From Novosphingobium sp. HII-3 (lineage in GTDB: Bacteria > Pseudomonadota > Alphaproteobacteria > Sphingomonadales > Sphingomonadaceae), in NCBI RefSeq assembly GCF_002916655.1, contig NZ_PPSM01000030.1, forward strand, positions 1-33,220: a stretch of 33,220 bases of DNA, read 5' to 3'. Position numbers and translations under genes: made by a program. The notes below the pieces were generated by a model. It did not search any database, was not told the DNA's origin, and worked only from the letters and a program-made list of their open reading frames with translations. Positions within the stretch are counted from its first letter, which is position 1. Every line of letters begins with the position of its first letter. Below are positions 1-8,370 of the stretch, piece after piece.

Positions 1-34
1 TACCACCAACGTCCACCCCCAGGCGATAAGTCAT
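1..34 (-). CDS. N-terminal start of a hydantoinase/oxoprolinase (HyuA-like) gene, partial
   Basis: Only the first eleven codons lie in the window. Read on the minus strand from an ATG at 34 they give MTYRLGVDVGG, which matches the start of hydantoinase A/5-oxoprolinase subunits (usually followed by TFTD, the beginning of an ASKHA-type ATP-binding loop). A GGAG lies about ten bases upstream of the ATG. The family hydrolyses cyclic amides such as 5-oxoproline or N-methylhydantoin with ATP. The rest of the gene is outside the window, so the call rests on a very short match. A sugar kinase or another ASKHA protein with the same opening is the main alternative. Confidence 0.5.
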   Translation of the reverse strand, partial: MTYRLGVDVGG

Positions 35-326
35 GAACCCAATCTCCGCTTCAATCCCCCAATAGCAAGCATCGCAGCACCAACAGAAACAGACCCCTGA
101 AAACGAATGATCAACAGGCGGAGAGGCTGCCTGAGCGCACAACCCGCCGTGCACCATCATGGCACCTCCACCTGGCGGATAGCATCCGTACGCCCGCTGC
201 CGGAAACGCCGCACCCGGATAGTCTTGCCCGGGCAACAGCAAGCGCTACGAACCGAGACGCGCCCAGCAGGATTACCGGACGTGAGGATCGTGATGCGTG
301 GCAATGGCACGAAGGAGACATGTGAC
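35..326. other. Divergent intergenic region
   Basis: This region of about 290 bases separates the leftward HyuA-like start from the rightward hydrolase gene and should hold both promoters. I see no convincing coding sequence in it. The only clear signal is the AAGGAG ribosome-binding site at 312-317, nine bases before the hydrolase ATG at 327. Confidence 0.5.
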
Positions 327-1145
327 ATGCGACAGCCATGGCCGCGCCGCCAATACGCCGACGGCCCGTTCGGCCAGGTCCACTTTCAGGAGATGGGTGA
401 CGGCGCGCCGCTGCTTCTGCTGCACCAGGCGCCTATGACTTCGGGACAATTCGACAACGTCTACGCCCCGCTCGCCGCGCGCGGATACCGCGCGATCGGG
501 ATAGACATGCCGGGCTTCGGCCTTTCGGACCCTGCGCCCGAAACCCCGACCGTAGCGGATTATGCACAGGTGATACCGGCTGTTCTCGACACCCTAGGTA
601 TCGAGCGCGCCGCTCTCCTGGGGCATCACACAGGAGCGCTGGCGGCAACGGAAGGCGCCCTCGCCTTTCCAAAACGCATCGCCGCGTTGATAATCAACGG
701 TCCTCTGCTGGTCAGCCCTGAAGATCGGACCAACTTCCTGGAGAACCTCCACGTCTGGGAACGCAATTATGCCGCCCGGGAGCATGCCGGCCACATGGTG
801 GAGCTCTTCGACATCCGCAACGAGCTGGCGCGACACAGCATCCCGCACGAACGCCTCAGCGACTATGTCGTTCAGGCGCTGCTCGGCAGGGGAGCGTTCT
901 GGCACGGCCATCATGCCGCCTTCATGTACGATCAGGAAGAGCGGTTAGCCCTGTTGCAGCAGCCCACGCTGATACTCTCCAATACCGGAGACATGATCTT
1001 TGAACACGCCCGCCGAGCGCACGCCTTGTTTCCGCATTTCGATTTCGCAGCACTTGAAGGTGGGGGCGTCGATATCGTCGACCAGCAGCCGGAGGCGTGG
1101 GCCGATGAAGTGGCTCGCTTCCTGAGAAGCGCCGGCTGGCGCTGA
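327..1145 (+). CDS. Alpha/beta-hydrolase-fold protein with a non-canonical active site
   Basis: This 272-residue protein has the alpha/beta-hydrolase layout. An early LLLLHQ strand and oxyanion region lies near residue 30, GIDMPGFGLSD near 58-68, an elbow GHHTG at 99-103, and a strand ending in GD at 221-222. The ATG at 327 is chosen because AAGGAG precedes it by nine bases; in-frame starts at 225 and 294 lack this. The elbow normally reads G-x-S-x-G, but here the nucleophile position (101) is His. The C-terminal segment that normally carries the catalytic His reads GGGVDIVDQQPEAW, with no His. It may therefore act without the classical Ser-His-Asp mechanism or may not be a hydrolase. It lies 79 bases before a dehydrogenase gene on the same strand and may share its transcript. 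Confidence 0.85.
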   Translation: MRQPWPRRQYADGPFGQVHFQEMGDGAPLLLLHQAPMTSGQFDNVYAPLAARGYRAIGIDMPGFGLSDPAPETPTVADYAQVIPAVLDTLGIERAALLGHHTGALAATEGALAFPKRIAALIINGPLLVSPEDRTNFLENLHVWERNYAAREHAGHMVELFDIRNELARHSIPHERLSDYVVQALLGRGAFWHGHHAAFMYDQEERLALLQQPTLILSNTGDMIFEHARRAHALFPHFDFAALEGGGVDIVDQQPEAWADEVARFLRSAGWR

Positions 1146-1224
1146 ACGCACCCGCCAAAGCCGACAGTTCGATCAGAAAAATCAGGGCATCGTGAGCATC
1201 CCTCGGAAAGGAATAGAATTCAAA

Positions 1225-1980
1225 ATGGCGGAGCAGCGCTTCCAGAACCTCAACGTTGTCGTGACCGGTGGTGCGGGCGGGCTTGGCAAGGCAATTGTCG
1301 ATGCATTTGCGCGGCAGGGCGCGAACGTCATCAGCGCGGACATCGCCTTTGCAGACGAAGCGGCCGGCAACCCCATCATCCCCCGACACATCGACGTCAC
1401 GGATGAAGCGTCCTGGCTCACTCTCATGGACTTCGCCGATGCGGCCCTTGGCGGTGTCGACGTACTGGTCAACAATGCAGGCATCTACCGCCCCAACATA
1501 CCGTTCGAAGAGATGCCGCTCGACGTCTGGCGCCAACATCTCGCCATCAACGCCGACGGGGTGTTCCTCGGTTGCAAGCACGCAATCCTGCGCATGAAGG
1601 CAAAAGGACGTGGCGGTTCGATCGTCAACATGGGGTCCGGCATGTCCATTACCGCCAATCCCAGCGGAGCGGCCTACTGCGCATCCAAGGCGGCCGTACT
1701 CATGACGACGCGCACCGCCGCGGGTGCAGCCGGGCGATACGGCGTTCGCGTGAATGCCGTACTGCCCGGCGCGGTGCCGACCGAGATGCTCATGGGCAAC
1801 ATGACGGGAGAAGATACCGAGCGGGCGTTCCTCGCACGGATGGAAGCCTACAGCCCGCTGGGTCGCCTCGCCAGTCCCGAGGACATCGCGCGCGCCGTGC
1901 TGTTCCTTGCCGATCCTGCCAACGCAGCGATCAGCGGAATCTATGTTCCTGTTGACGGCGGCAACATGCCGGGCGCTTGA
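1225..1980 (+). CDS. Short-chain dehydrogenase/reductase (SDR, classical type)
   Basis: The 251-residue protein is a classical SDR. It has TGGAGGLG near residue 14 (nucleotide-binding loop), an Asp at the end of beta-2 (ISADIAF) that favours NAD(H), an NNAG motif, a catalytic Ser in the NMGSGMS segment, and YCASK as the Tyr-x3-Lys pair. The C-terminus ends with the usual VPVDGGNMPG. It probably oxidises or reduces an alcohol/ketone substrate in the cytoplasm. The ATG at 1225 follows an AAAGGA; a GTG at 1192 in frame would add eleven residues without a clear ribosome site. The substrate cannot be told from the sequence. The preceding hydrolase-fold gene suggests a shared catabolic role. Confidence 0.92.
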   Translation: MAEQRFQNLNVVVTGGAGGLGKAIVDAFARQGANVISADIAFADEAAGNPIIPRHIDVTDEASWLTLMDFADAALGGVDVLVNNAGIYRPNIPFEEMPLDVWRQHLAINADGVFLGCKHAILRMKAKGRGGSIVNMGSGMSITANPSGAAYCASKAAVLMTTRTAAGAAGRYGVRVNAVLPGAVPTEMLMGNMTGEDTERAFLARMEAYSPLGRLASPEDIARAVLFLADPANAAISGIYVPVDGGNMPGA

Positions 1981-1998
1981 GCGCAGGTTTTCAGTGCC

Positions 1999-2035
1999 TG
2001 ACGCGGCTGATTTCCGGCGGGAGAGCCGCCCGTCA
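1999..2035. terminator. Probable bidirectional terminator between convergent genes
   Basis: An imperfect inverted repeat runs from TGACGCGGC to GCCGCCCGTCA, with an inner GGCGG/CCGCC stem, in the 91-base gap between the rightward dehydrogenase and the leftward ogt gene. There is no U-run, so termination efficiency is uncertain. Confidence 0.45.
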
Positions 2036-2071
2036 TGTGCAGGATAGATCGGGCCTCGCGTACCTGCCGCT

Positions 2072-2572
2072 TCACAGCAGCAATGGCTGGCCCTGTTCCA
2101 TCGAGAGCAGCCATATCTTCGCTTCAATGCCGCCGGCAAAGCCTGTCAGGTTGCCGCTCTTCCCGATCACGCGGTGACAAGGTGCGATGATGGAGATCGG
2201 GTTCCTGCCATTGGCAGCGCCGACGGCCCGACTGGCGCCCGGACGGCCGAGCGCCTGAGCGATCGCGCCATAGCTTCGCGTCTCCCCGAAGGGGATGCCC
2301 AGGAGCGCATGCCAGACGCTGCGCTGGAAGTCGGTGCCTTGGAAATCCAGCAGAAGATCGAACGTGCGGCGCTCGCCTGCGAAATACTCGCGCAACTGAG
2401 CCTCCGCCGCGGTCAAGACCGGATGATCTTCGTCTTTTATCACGCACGGCAACGGCACCCGGCCGGACCTGTCGTGTTCCCAGAGCACAGCCTGAAGCCC
2501 GGCGTCACTTGCAAGGAGCGTGAGTGCGCCGACAGGCGATGATATTGTCCGACGGGACGAGACCCTTTCCAT
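2072..2572 (-). CDS. ogt: Methylated-DNA--protein-cysteine methyltransferase
   Basis: This 166-residue protein transfers alkyl groups from O6-alkylguanine (and O4-alkylthymine) in DNA to its own cysteine, a one-use repair reaction. The acceptor motif PCHRV is present with Cys at 132. It is preceded by the conserved helix-turn-helix region around YGAIAQALGRPGASRAVGAA and followed by GNLTGFAGG. The length fits the Ogt/MGMT single-domain type without an AraC-like Ada domain. The ATG at 2572 is chosen for its GAGAGG ribosome site six bases upstream; a TTG at 2608 has none. The gene is convergent with the dehydrogenase and divergent from the glycan cluster, so it is probably transcribed alone. Confidence 0.95.
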   Translation of the reverse strand: MERVSSRRTISSPVGALTLLASDAGLQAVLWEHDRSGRVPLPCVIKDEDHPVLTAAEAQLREYFAGERRTFDLLLDFQGTDFQRSVWHALLGIPFGETRSYGAIAQALGRPGASRAVGAANGRNPISIIAPCHRVIGKSGNLTGFAGGIEAKIWLLSMEQGQPLLL

Positions 2573-2779
2573 TGCCCGCCTCTCGCTCGTGAGAGTGGTT
2601 CCTGTCAATCGTCGGCCTAAGCGGTCGAGGGGTGCGGCTCCTCTGCGGCTCTGTACGAATGTCGGCCTACCCCGACATGAGCTGCGCGGCCTGATGAATA
2701 GCCTTTCAATTGGTCAACCACTCATCCGCGCCGGCGCTCTACCCTAAAGAATGCGACCAGCCGGAAAGCATCCCTAAGG

Positions 2780-2785
2780 TATAAT
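2780..2785 (+). promoter_or_regulatory. Possible -10 box upstream of the glycan cluster
   Basis: A perfect TATAAT hexamer lies 65 bases before the first glycosyltransferase start. No good TTGACA-like -35 element sits 16-18 bases upstream, so this is a weak promoter candidate in the 278-base divergent region between ogt and the glycan genes. Confidence 0.3.
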
Positions 2786-2850
2786 GGCGAGGATGCTCAA
2801 CCTCGCCTAAGTTCCTGCGCGAGTTTGCAGATATACCAGGAACGAACGTC

Positions 2851-3753
2851 TTGAGGCATCTTGGGAAGAGCATCACGAACAGGTTGCTGCCTCGGGGCCT
2901 CGATACGCGCCTGCGCAGTGAACTGCAGTACCGCCGTCTGGTCCAGGCGTTCCCGACCGCCGCGCGGCGCCACCATGGCCTTGCCGGCGAACTGGTCGTC
3001 TCGCTCACCTCCTACCCGGTGCGGTACGCCACGCTCCACCTTACCCTCAAGAGCCTCCTGCGCCAGCAGACCGTGCCTGACAGGATCGTGTTGTGGATCG
3101 CGGACGGAGATGTTGCGGCTTTGCCCAGGGCGACGCGCGCGCTGTTTGCCCAGGGCATCGAACTCAGGATCGTGCGCGATGTCCGCAGCTACAAGAAGCT
3201 GGTCTTCGCCTTGTCCGCCTTTCCGCGCGCCTTCATCGCCACCGCTGACGATGATGTCTTCTATCCGCCCGAGTGGCTGACCGCACTGGTGGAAGGGCAG
3301 TATGGCAGCGAACCGGTAATCAGTTGCCATCGTGCCCACCGCCTCAGAGAGCAGGGACCCGGCGCACTTGTGCCCTACCACGAATGGGAATGGGACGTTC
3401 AGGATGCCGAAGCGCGCGACGCCAGCGTCGATCTGATGCCCACCGGCATCGGCGGCGTCCTCTACCCGCCAAACGCCCTGCACCCGGACGCCGCAAATCA
3501 GGAACTGTTTGCCCGTTACGCCCCTTCGGCGGATGACCTGTGGTTTTACTGGTGTGCCCGGCGGGCCGGAACCCGCCATCGAAAGGTTGGTGGTCTTTTC
3601 GACCAGACCGCATGGCCCTCCTCCCAGAGCGAGCGGCTCTACGATCAAAACCGCACCGACAACGACCTTCAGATCGCCGCCCTCGTGCAGGATTTCGGCA
3701 ATCCGCTGCGCATGCCGATGGCAGCCTCGCGGGAGGCGGTATCGGTGCTCTGA
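2851..3753 (+). CDS. Glycosyltransferase, GT-A fold, DDD-motif type
   Basis: The 300-residue protein resembles a family of polysaccharide glycosyltransferases. It opens with VVSLTSYPVRY and LHLTLKSLLRQQTVPDRIVLW (compare the start of GT2 enzymes), has a central TADDDVFYPPEWL acidic motif for metal and nucleotide-sugar binding, a GIGGVLYPP loop, and APSADDLWFYW late in the domain. No signal peptide or membrane segment is evident, so it is probably a peripheral cytoplasmic enzyme. The start is a TTG at 2851 with AGGAA eight bases upstream; no ATG in frame fits better. It is the first of five same-strand genes. Donor and acceptor sugars cannot be predicted. Confidence 0.82.
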   Translation: MRHLGKSITNRLLPRGLDTRLRSELQYRRLVQAFPTAARRHHGLAGELVVSLTSYPVRYATLHLTLKSLLRQQTVPDRIVLWIADGDVAALPRATRALFAQGIELRIVRDVRSYKKLVFALSAFPRAFIATADDDVFYPPEWLTALVEGQYGSEPVISCHRAHRLREQGPGALVPYHEWEWDVQDAEARDASVDLMPTGIGGVLYPPNALHPDAANQELFARYAPSADDLWFYWCARRAGTRHRKVGGLFDQTAWPSSQSERLYDQNRTDNDLQIAALVQDFGNPLRMPMAASREAVSVL

Positions 3754-3851
3754 CTTTGCCCGCAAGAGGCGGTGAGATAGCTATTTATGGTCATTGCTTG
3801 CCATCAGGCGGTCCGCTTTACCGTGATTTTGTTCAGGAACGGGATCTTCGT

Positions 3852-4793
3852 GTGACGTCTGTTTGTGTCGTCATTCCATTGCACAACAAGGGCCGGCATA
3901 TCGCCCGCGCCCTTGACTCCGTGCAGCGCCAGACGGTCACTCCGGCCGAGGTCATCGTTGTCGACGATGCGTCCACGGACGATGGTCCACAGATCGCACG
4001 CAGCTATCCCGGAGTACAGGTTCTGGAGCGGCAGGCGCCTGGGCCGGGAGGATACGCGGCGCGCAATCTGGCGATCCGCTCTGCGAAATCCGATTACATC
4101 GCCTTCCTTGATGCCGATGACGCGTGGGAGGACGGTCACCTTGCCGCCCTGACCGGCATGATTTCGAGCGCACCCGCCGATACCGTGCTGTTCGGAACGG
4201 GATACGACGAGATCCATCCCGGAGACCTCGTGAGCGCCGATGTGTACCGGCGATCAGGCGGCGGAGATCGCCTGCTTCCCTTCGCGGACTTCGTCCGCGT
4301 CTGGTTGGATTGCGGCGAATGCCCGGTCTGGACATCCGCCATCGCTGCAAAACGATCGGCCCTGATCGAGGCGGGCCTCTTTCCAGCGGAACGGTGCCGG
4401 CGGGGTGGAGACAAGGATCTCTGGCTTAGACTGGCGCGGCTGGGCACGACGCAGGTGACGCCGGCGCGCTCCGCGATCTACTTCAAGAACTCCCAGAACA
4501 TGGTGACCTCACTGTCTCACGACAACGTCTGCCACTGCATGGTGGACACCATCCTTGCGATGGTGGACAGCGAACCTCGATCGACGCGAACACTGCTCAT
4601 GCGCCTCGCCAATCGGGAAACCTTCCAATACGCCCTCCGGACGGCCAAGACGCAGCGGGTGCGACATGCCAGCTGGAAGCACTTCCGGCCGTGGTACAAC
4701 CCTTTGCAGTTCGCGCTCCTGCTCGGCCTCTCCTCCCCCTTCAGGTACCCGATGGCGCAGGCCGGGGTCCGCCTGAAGAAGCTTCTGGCCTGA
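3852..4793 (+). CDS. Family 2 glycosyltransferase
   Basis: This GT2 (GT-A fold) enzyme of about 313 residues begins with SVCVVIPLHNKGRHIARAL. It carries VVDDAST (nucleotide binding), the ARNLAIRSAK segment and the FLDADDAW DxD-type motif that holds the metal and sugar nucleotide. It then has a GGDKDLWLRLA acceptor-side segment, where the ED/ExD acidic base would be expected. The reading frame is open back to 3540, but that part overlaps the previous gene and lacks GT features. I take the GTG at 3852, which lies just before the first beta strand and has AGGAA twelve bases upstream. The C-terminal 90 residues are basic. It should add a sugar to a growing lipid-linked or surface glycan with its neighbours. 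Confidence 0.85.
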   Translation: MTSVCVVIPLHNKGRHIARALDSVQRQTVTPAEVIVVDDASTDDGPQIARSYPGVQVLERQAPGPGGYAARNLAIRSAKSDYIAFLDADDAWEDGHLAALTGMISSAPADTVLFGTGYDEIHPGDLVSADVYRRSGGGDRLLPFADFVRVWLDCGECPVWTSAIAAKRSALIEAGLFPAERCRRGGDKDLWLRLARLGTTQVTPARSAIYFKNSQNMVTSLSHDNVCHCMVDTILAMVDSEPRSTRTLLMRLANRETFQYALRTAKTQRVRHASWKHFRPWYNPLQFALLLGLSSPFRYPMAQAGVRLKKLLA

Positions 4794-4797
4794 CCGC

Positions 4798-5808
4798 ATG
4801 ACACCTGACCGGAGACCAAGGATTCATCTGGTGAATCCAATGCTGAACCCGTCCGGCGGCAGCGAATGGCGAACCGTCAGCCTCTATCGACAGCTTCAGT
4901 CCGCCGCCGAAGTGCGGATCTGGCACTTTCGGGGCGCACCTTCAGAGGCCTTCTCCGGGTTCGACCTCAGTCGGATCGATACCCTGCGGTTGGCCTTCCC
5001 GCGCGGAGGCACCCTGGTATTCGTGGGAGTGTACTTCAACATCAGCCACTGGATCAGGCTGGCTCGACCGGAGCGGGTGATCCTGACCTACAACACGCCC
5101 GATGCGAAGCGGCTGACCGCGCGGGTCGATCTCATTCGCCGTACCTGCGGCCTCGAGCCGGAAATAGTGTTCTGCTCGAAGGAACTGGCAAGCCAGGTGC
5201 CGTTTCGCGGAACTGTGGAGCCGTCTCTGGTTGACCTCGACGCCTTCACGCCGGCCGATCGCTCGGGAAGGACCACCTTCCGTGTCGGCCGCCTCAGCCG
5301 CGATGCTCCGGAGAAGCATCATCCTGAAGACATGCAGCTTTATGAGAGGCTGGCGGAACAAGGCTGCGAAGTCGACGTGCTGGGCGCCACAAGCGAAATG
5401 CAGGCGAATGCCCCCCGACCGGGCCTCATCCATATGCGGCCTCTCGGCAGTTGCGCCGCACCGGCGTTTCTGCACGACCTGGACTGCTTTTTCTACCGCA
5501 CATCTCCGCAGTGGGCTGAACCCTGGGGCCGGGTCATCATCGAAGCAATGGCAAGCGGCCTCCCGGTCGTGACCGATCGCACGTCCGGCGCGTCATCGGT
5601 GATCGAGCACGGTCGAAACGGGCTGCTCTTCGATACGACGGAGGAGGCATTCGATCTCATCATGAAACTGGCCCGCGATCCAGCGCTGCGCCGATCGCTT
5701 GGGCAGGCGGGGCGGGTCACGGCCGAGGATCTGTTGAGCGTCGATGTCCGCGCCCGCCTAGAGGCCTTCTACCTAGATCCGGCCGCATCGTCCCGATCGC
5801 AACCTTGA
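4798..5808 (+). CDS. GT4-like glycosyltransferase (GT-B fold)
   Basis: The 336-residue protein starts four bases after the previous stop. The C-terminal half is typical of GT4 enzymes: FRVGRLSRDAPEKHHPED as the start of the second Rossmann domain, then a segment around WAEPWGRVIIEAMASGLPVV containing the E-x7-E-like donor-binding region, and HGRNGLLFD. The N-terminal SGGSEWRTVSLYRQL resembles the acceptor-side loop. It therefore should be a retaining transferase that uses a nucleotide sugar. The N-terminal domain is shorter than in many GT4 proteins. No strong ribosome site is visible before the ATG, which suggests translation coupled to the upstream gene. Confidence 0.85.
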   Translation: MTPDRRPRIHLVNPMLNPSGGSEWRTVSLYRQLQSAAEVRIWHFRGAPSEAFSGFDLSRIDTLRLAFPRGGTLVFVGVYFNISHWIRLARPERVILTYNTPDAKRLTARVDLIRRTCGLEPEIVFCSKELASQVPFRGTVEPSLVDLDAFTPADRSGRTTFRVGRLSRDAPEKHHPEDMQLYERLAEQGCEVDVLGATSEMQANAPRPGLIHMRPLGSCAAPAFLHDLDCFFYRTSPQWAEPWGRVIIEAMASGLPVVTDRTSGASSVIEHGRNGLLFDTTEEAFDLIMKLARDPALRRSLGQAGRVTAEDLLSVDVRARLEAFYLDPAASSRSQP

Positions 5809-5818
5809 GGAGCCCGAT

Positions 5819-6811
5819 GTGCAATATCGCTCGTTCGCGGACCTGGCAGAAACCGTGTTCTTCCACGCCGGCGCCATTCCTGATGACGTCGACCTCGTCG
5901 TAGGCGTGCCTCGTAGCGGGCTTCTTCCCGCCAATCTGCTGGCGCTGCAGTTGCACAAGCCCCTGCTCGATCTGGAAAGCTACCTGCAAGGGCGAACGCC
6001 GACCGTCGGCCGCACGGCACGCCAGACCATACAGACGGCACGGCCCCGCCGCGTGCTGATCGTGGACGACAGCATCGCGTCCGGGGAGTCGATGCGAGCT
6101 GTCCGCGACCGCGTCCGAGCGGCTGCTCCCGATGTTCCCGCAGTCTATCTCGCCGTCTACGGGACACGCGCTGCTCACGCCGAAGTCGACCTCGTCTTCG
6201 AAGCCGTGGCATCACCCCGCATCTTCGAATGGAACCTGATGCGTCACAAACGCCTTGCGGATTCCTGCTTCGATATCGACGGCGTCCTTTGCCACGATCC
6301 CGCCCATGACCAGAACGACGACGGCGAGCGCTACCGCAGCTTCCTGCTGACCGCCAAGCCGCTGCTGCGGGCTAATGTGCCGATCAAGCATCTCGTGACG
6401 AGCCGACTCGAGAAGTACCGCCCCGAGACGGAACGCTGGCTGATGGCACACGGCATCCGGTACGAGCATCTCTGGATGCTGGATCTGCCTTCCGCAGAGG
6501 AACGCCGGCGACAACGCGCCCATGCTCGCTTCAAGGCCTCGGTCTACATCAGGACAGGCGCGTGCCTATTCGTCGAGAGCGAGGACAGGCAGGCACAGGA
6601 AATCGCCGAGTTGAGCAGTCGGCCCGTCCTCAGCATCGAGGGGCAGCGCATGGTCTGGCCGGATCAGGCCTCCGCCGCCCGGCGCAGCTACGTCAGGCGC
6701 CACGAGACGAACGGCGCTACCGCCAAACGGCTGGTCCGCAATGTCGTCTCGGGCGTATTCGGCGAACAGACGATCGCGAGGATCAAACGCACGTTGAACC
6801 GCCCCGTGTGA
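5819..6811 (+). CDS. Phosphoribosyltransferase-HAD phosphatase fusion, candidate PRPP-dependent ribofuranosyltransferase
   Basis: This 330-residue protein joins two domains. Residues 1-140 form a type I phosphoribosyltransferase with the PRPP-binding motif VLIVDDSIASGES (79-91) and an early VGVPRSGLLPANL loop. Residues 150-270 form an HAD-type phosphatase: DIDGVL (motif I, 152-157), VTSR (motif II), a Lys in HARFKASVY, and ESEDR (motif IV). The GTG start has GAGGAG six bases upstream. It sits between glycosyltransferase genes rather than nucleotide genes. In known dual-domain ribofuranosyltransferases, phosphoribose is moved from PRPP to a glycan and the 5-phosphate is then removed. The same logic would fit here, but this is inference; a nucleotide-salvage role is the alternative. 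Confidence 0.8.
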   Translation: MQYRSFADLAETVFFHAGAIPDDVDLVVGVPRSGLLPANLLALQLHKPLLDLESYLQGRTPTVGRTARQTIQTARPRRVLIVDDSIASGESMRAVRDRVRAAAPDVPAVYLAVYGTRAAHAEVDLVFEAVASPRIFEWNLMRHKRLADSCFDIDGVLCHDPAHDQNDDGERYRSFLLTAKPLLRANVPIKHLVTSRLEKYRPETERWLMAHGIRYEHLWMLDLPSAEERRRQRAHARFKASVYIRTGACLFVESEDRQAQEIAELSSRPVLSIEGQRMVWPDQASAARRSYVRRHETNGATAKRLVRNVVSGVFGEQTIARIKRTLNRPV

Positions 6812-6836
6812 GGGAGGCCTGTTTTCTGGAGAACCC

Positions 6837-7799
6837 ATGCCCCACGTGTCCGTCATCATGCCCTGCTTCAATGCCGCGCCGTTTATGGACCGCGCGATCG
6901 GCAGCCTGCGCCAACAGAGCCTGCAGGACTGGGAGTTGCTGGCGGTCGATGACTGTTCCACGGATGATACCCTGGCCCGCCTGCAGGAATGGTCTCGCCG
7001 GGATCCACGCATACGGGTTCTGCAAACGAACGAGAACGGCGGCCCCAGCGTTGCACGCAATCTGGGGTGCCTGAAAAGCCGTGGTGACTGGCTGGCGATC
7101 CTCGATGCGGACGATGCGTTCAAGCCCGAACGCCTGGCCGTGCTCTCGAGCCTCGGAGACGAGCACGAGGCCGACCTCGTTTTCGATGGTCTGATCTACT
7201 ACGACGATCAGGGCGGCCGCGAAACAGGATGCTCCTTCGATGAAACGGGGCTTTCTGCCGTAACCATCAGTGATCTTCTTCACGCCGAAAGACCTGGTTC
7301 CCCTCTGAAGTTCGGATTTCTCAAGCCGATGATGCGGCGCAGCTTTCTTGCAGCCAAGGATTTGCGGTATTCCGAGAACCTGCGGTTTGCAGAAGATTTC
7401 GATCTCTACGCCCGCTGTCTTCTTGCGGGTGGGCGCGCAATTCTGAACCGGAGGCCCTATTACATCTACACCACGCAGGTTGGCCAGATGAGCGGCTTGC
7501 GCTCGCAGGGCACCCGGACCCGCTTCACGCCCCAAACCCGCGTCGACATCATGGATGGTCTGATCTTGGACTTTGGACCACAGGCCAGCGGGACCACCAT
7601 GGTTGCCTTGCGTCAGGCGCGGGCGTGGCAGGTTCTCTATGCCGAAGCGCACCGGCTGGGAGAGCTACGGCGCAAGGGCCAATGGCGCCAGTTCGCTTCC
7701 CTCTCTGCCCGCCACCCACAGGCACTGTGGCGCTTCGTATCCCGTTCACGGTGGTTCCGCGCAAAGGGCGGCGGCAACAACTCCGCCGCGGGTATCTAA
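6837..7799 (+). CDS. Family 2 glycosyltransferase
   Basis: The 320-residue protein is a clear GT2 enzyme. It starts VSVIMPCFNAAPFMDRAI, continues with AVDDCSTDDT, NENGGPSVARNLG and ILDADDAF (the DxD-type metal site), and has a RFAEDFDLYARCL segment carrying the ED acceptor motif. The last 80 residues are basic with no membrane helix. The ATG has GGAGAA seven bases upstream and lies 25 bases after the phosphoribosyltransferase-HAD gene, so it closes the five-gene glycan unit. No polymerase, flippase or export gene is present nearby, so the unit probably decorates a glycan whose core genes lie elsewhere. Confidence 0.9.
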   Translation: MPHVSVIMPCFNAAPFMDRAIGSLRQQSLQDWELLAVDDCSTDDTLARLQEWSRRDPRIRVLQTNENGGPSVARNLGCLKSRGDWLAILDADDAFKPERLAVLSSLGDEHEADLVFDGLIYYDDQGGRETGCSFDETGLSAVTISDLLHAERPGSPLKFGFLKPMMRRSFLAAKDLRYSENLRFAEDFDLYARCLLAGGRAILNRRPYYIYTTQVGQMSGLRSQGTRTRFTPQTRVDIMDGLILDFGPQASGTTMVALRQARAWQVLYAEAHRLGELRRKGQWRQFASLSARHPQALWRFVSRSRWFRAKGGGNNSAAGI

Positions 7800-8370
7800 G
7801 GGAAGATGCGCCTTTTCTGATCGCGCAAGGCAGCAGGTCAGACTCCCGCGACGGTCCGCGCAGCCCCCTGGCTCATTCACGGCTTCCTGTACGTTCGCGT
7901 CTATCGCTCCTGCGGTGGTGGCGGCGTAGGAGCGGCATGACAGCCACCCGATGGGAACAGCTCACCATCAACATGTCAGATGGTGAAGGGCCTCTGGACC
8001 CGCTCCCTTCAGCGGCGTTCATGACCGGATGAATTACGCTTGCCGACTGACGCTTTCGCTATTAAGAGGCAGTCGCAACAACAGCCGACATCGTACGGCC
8101 GGGGGGAAATATGGCGCAGCACATGACAGAGCTGGCAAGCTCCGCAGGCTTTCTGCGGAACGCCTTTTCGGGCGAGGCTCCGACAGCTCCGGACGACTTC
8201 AAGCGGCGCCTGCTCACCACCTAGCAAGCATCCATGCGCGTGCATCCCAAGCCTGATTGACAAAACGCGCTTTCCAGCACGCTGCCCAGACAGCTCGCGC
8301 AGCGGTCATCAGTACCCGCGTCGAATTCTTCATTCACTTAGCAAGCCAAGCAAAAACAAGGGGGATTCTT
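7800..8370. other. Intergenic region between the glycan cluster and the TonB-dependent receptor
   Basis: This 571-base stretch holds one possible small gene at 8111-8224 and the receptor's ribosome site (AAGGGGGA near 8359-8366). I found no match to a Fur box, no EcfG-type promoter and no strong terminator. Other open frames here lack ribosome sites and recognisable motifs. Confidence 0.5.
8111..8224 (+). CDS. Possible small protein of 37 residues
   Basis: An ATG at 8111 opens a 37-codon frame (MAQHMTELASSAGFLRNAF at its start) ending in TAG. A purine-rich GGGGGGAAAT stretch immediately precedes the ATG. The peptide has no membrane segment and no motif I recognise. It lies 147 bases before the receptor start and could be a leader-type or accessory small protein. 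Chance is also plausible at this length. Confidence 0.3.
   Translation: MAQHMTELASSAGFLRNAFSGEAPTAPDDFKRRLLTT

Noticed and set aside
8257..8370. N-terminal extension of the receptor frame
   Set aside because: It would place residues before the signal peptide; the GTG at 8371 has a good ribosome site.
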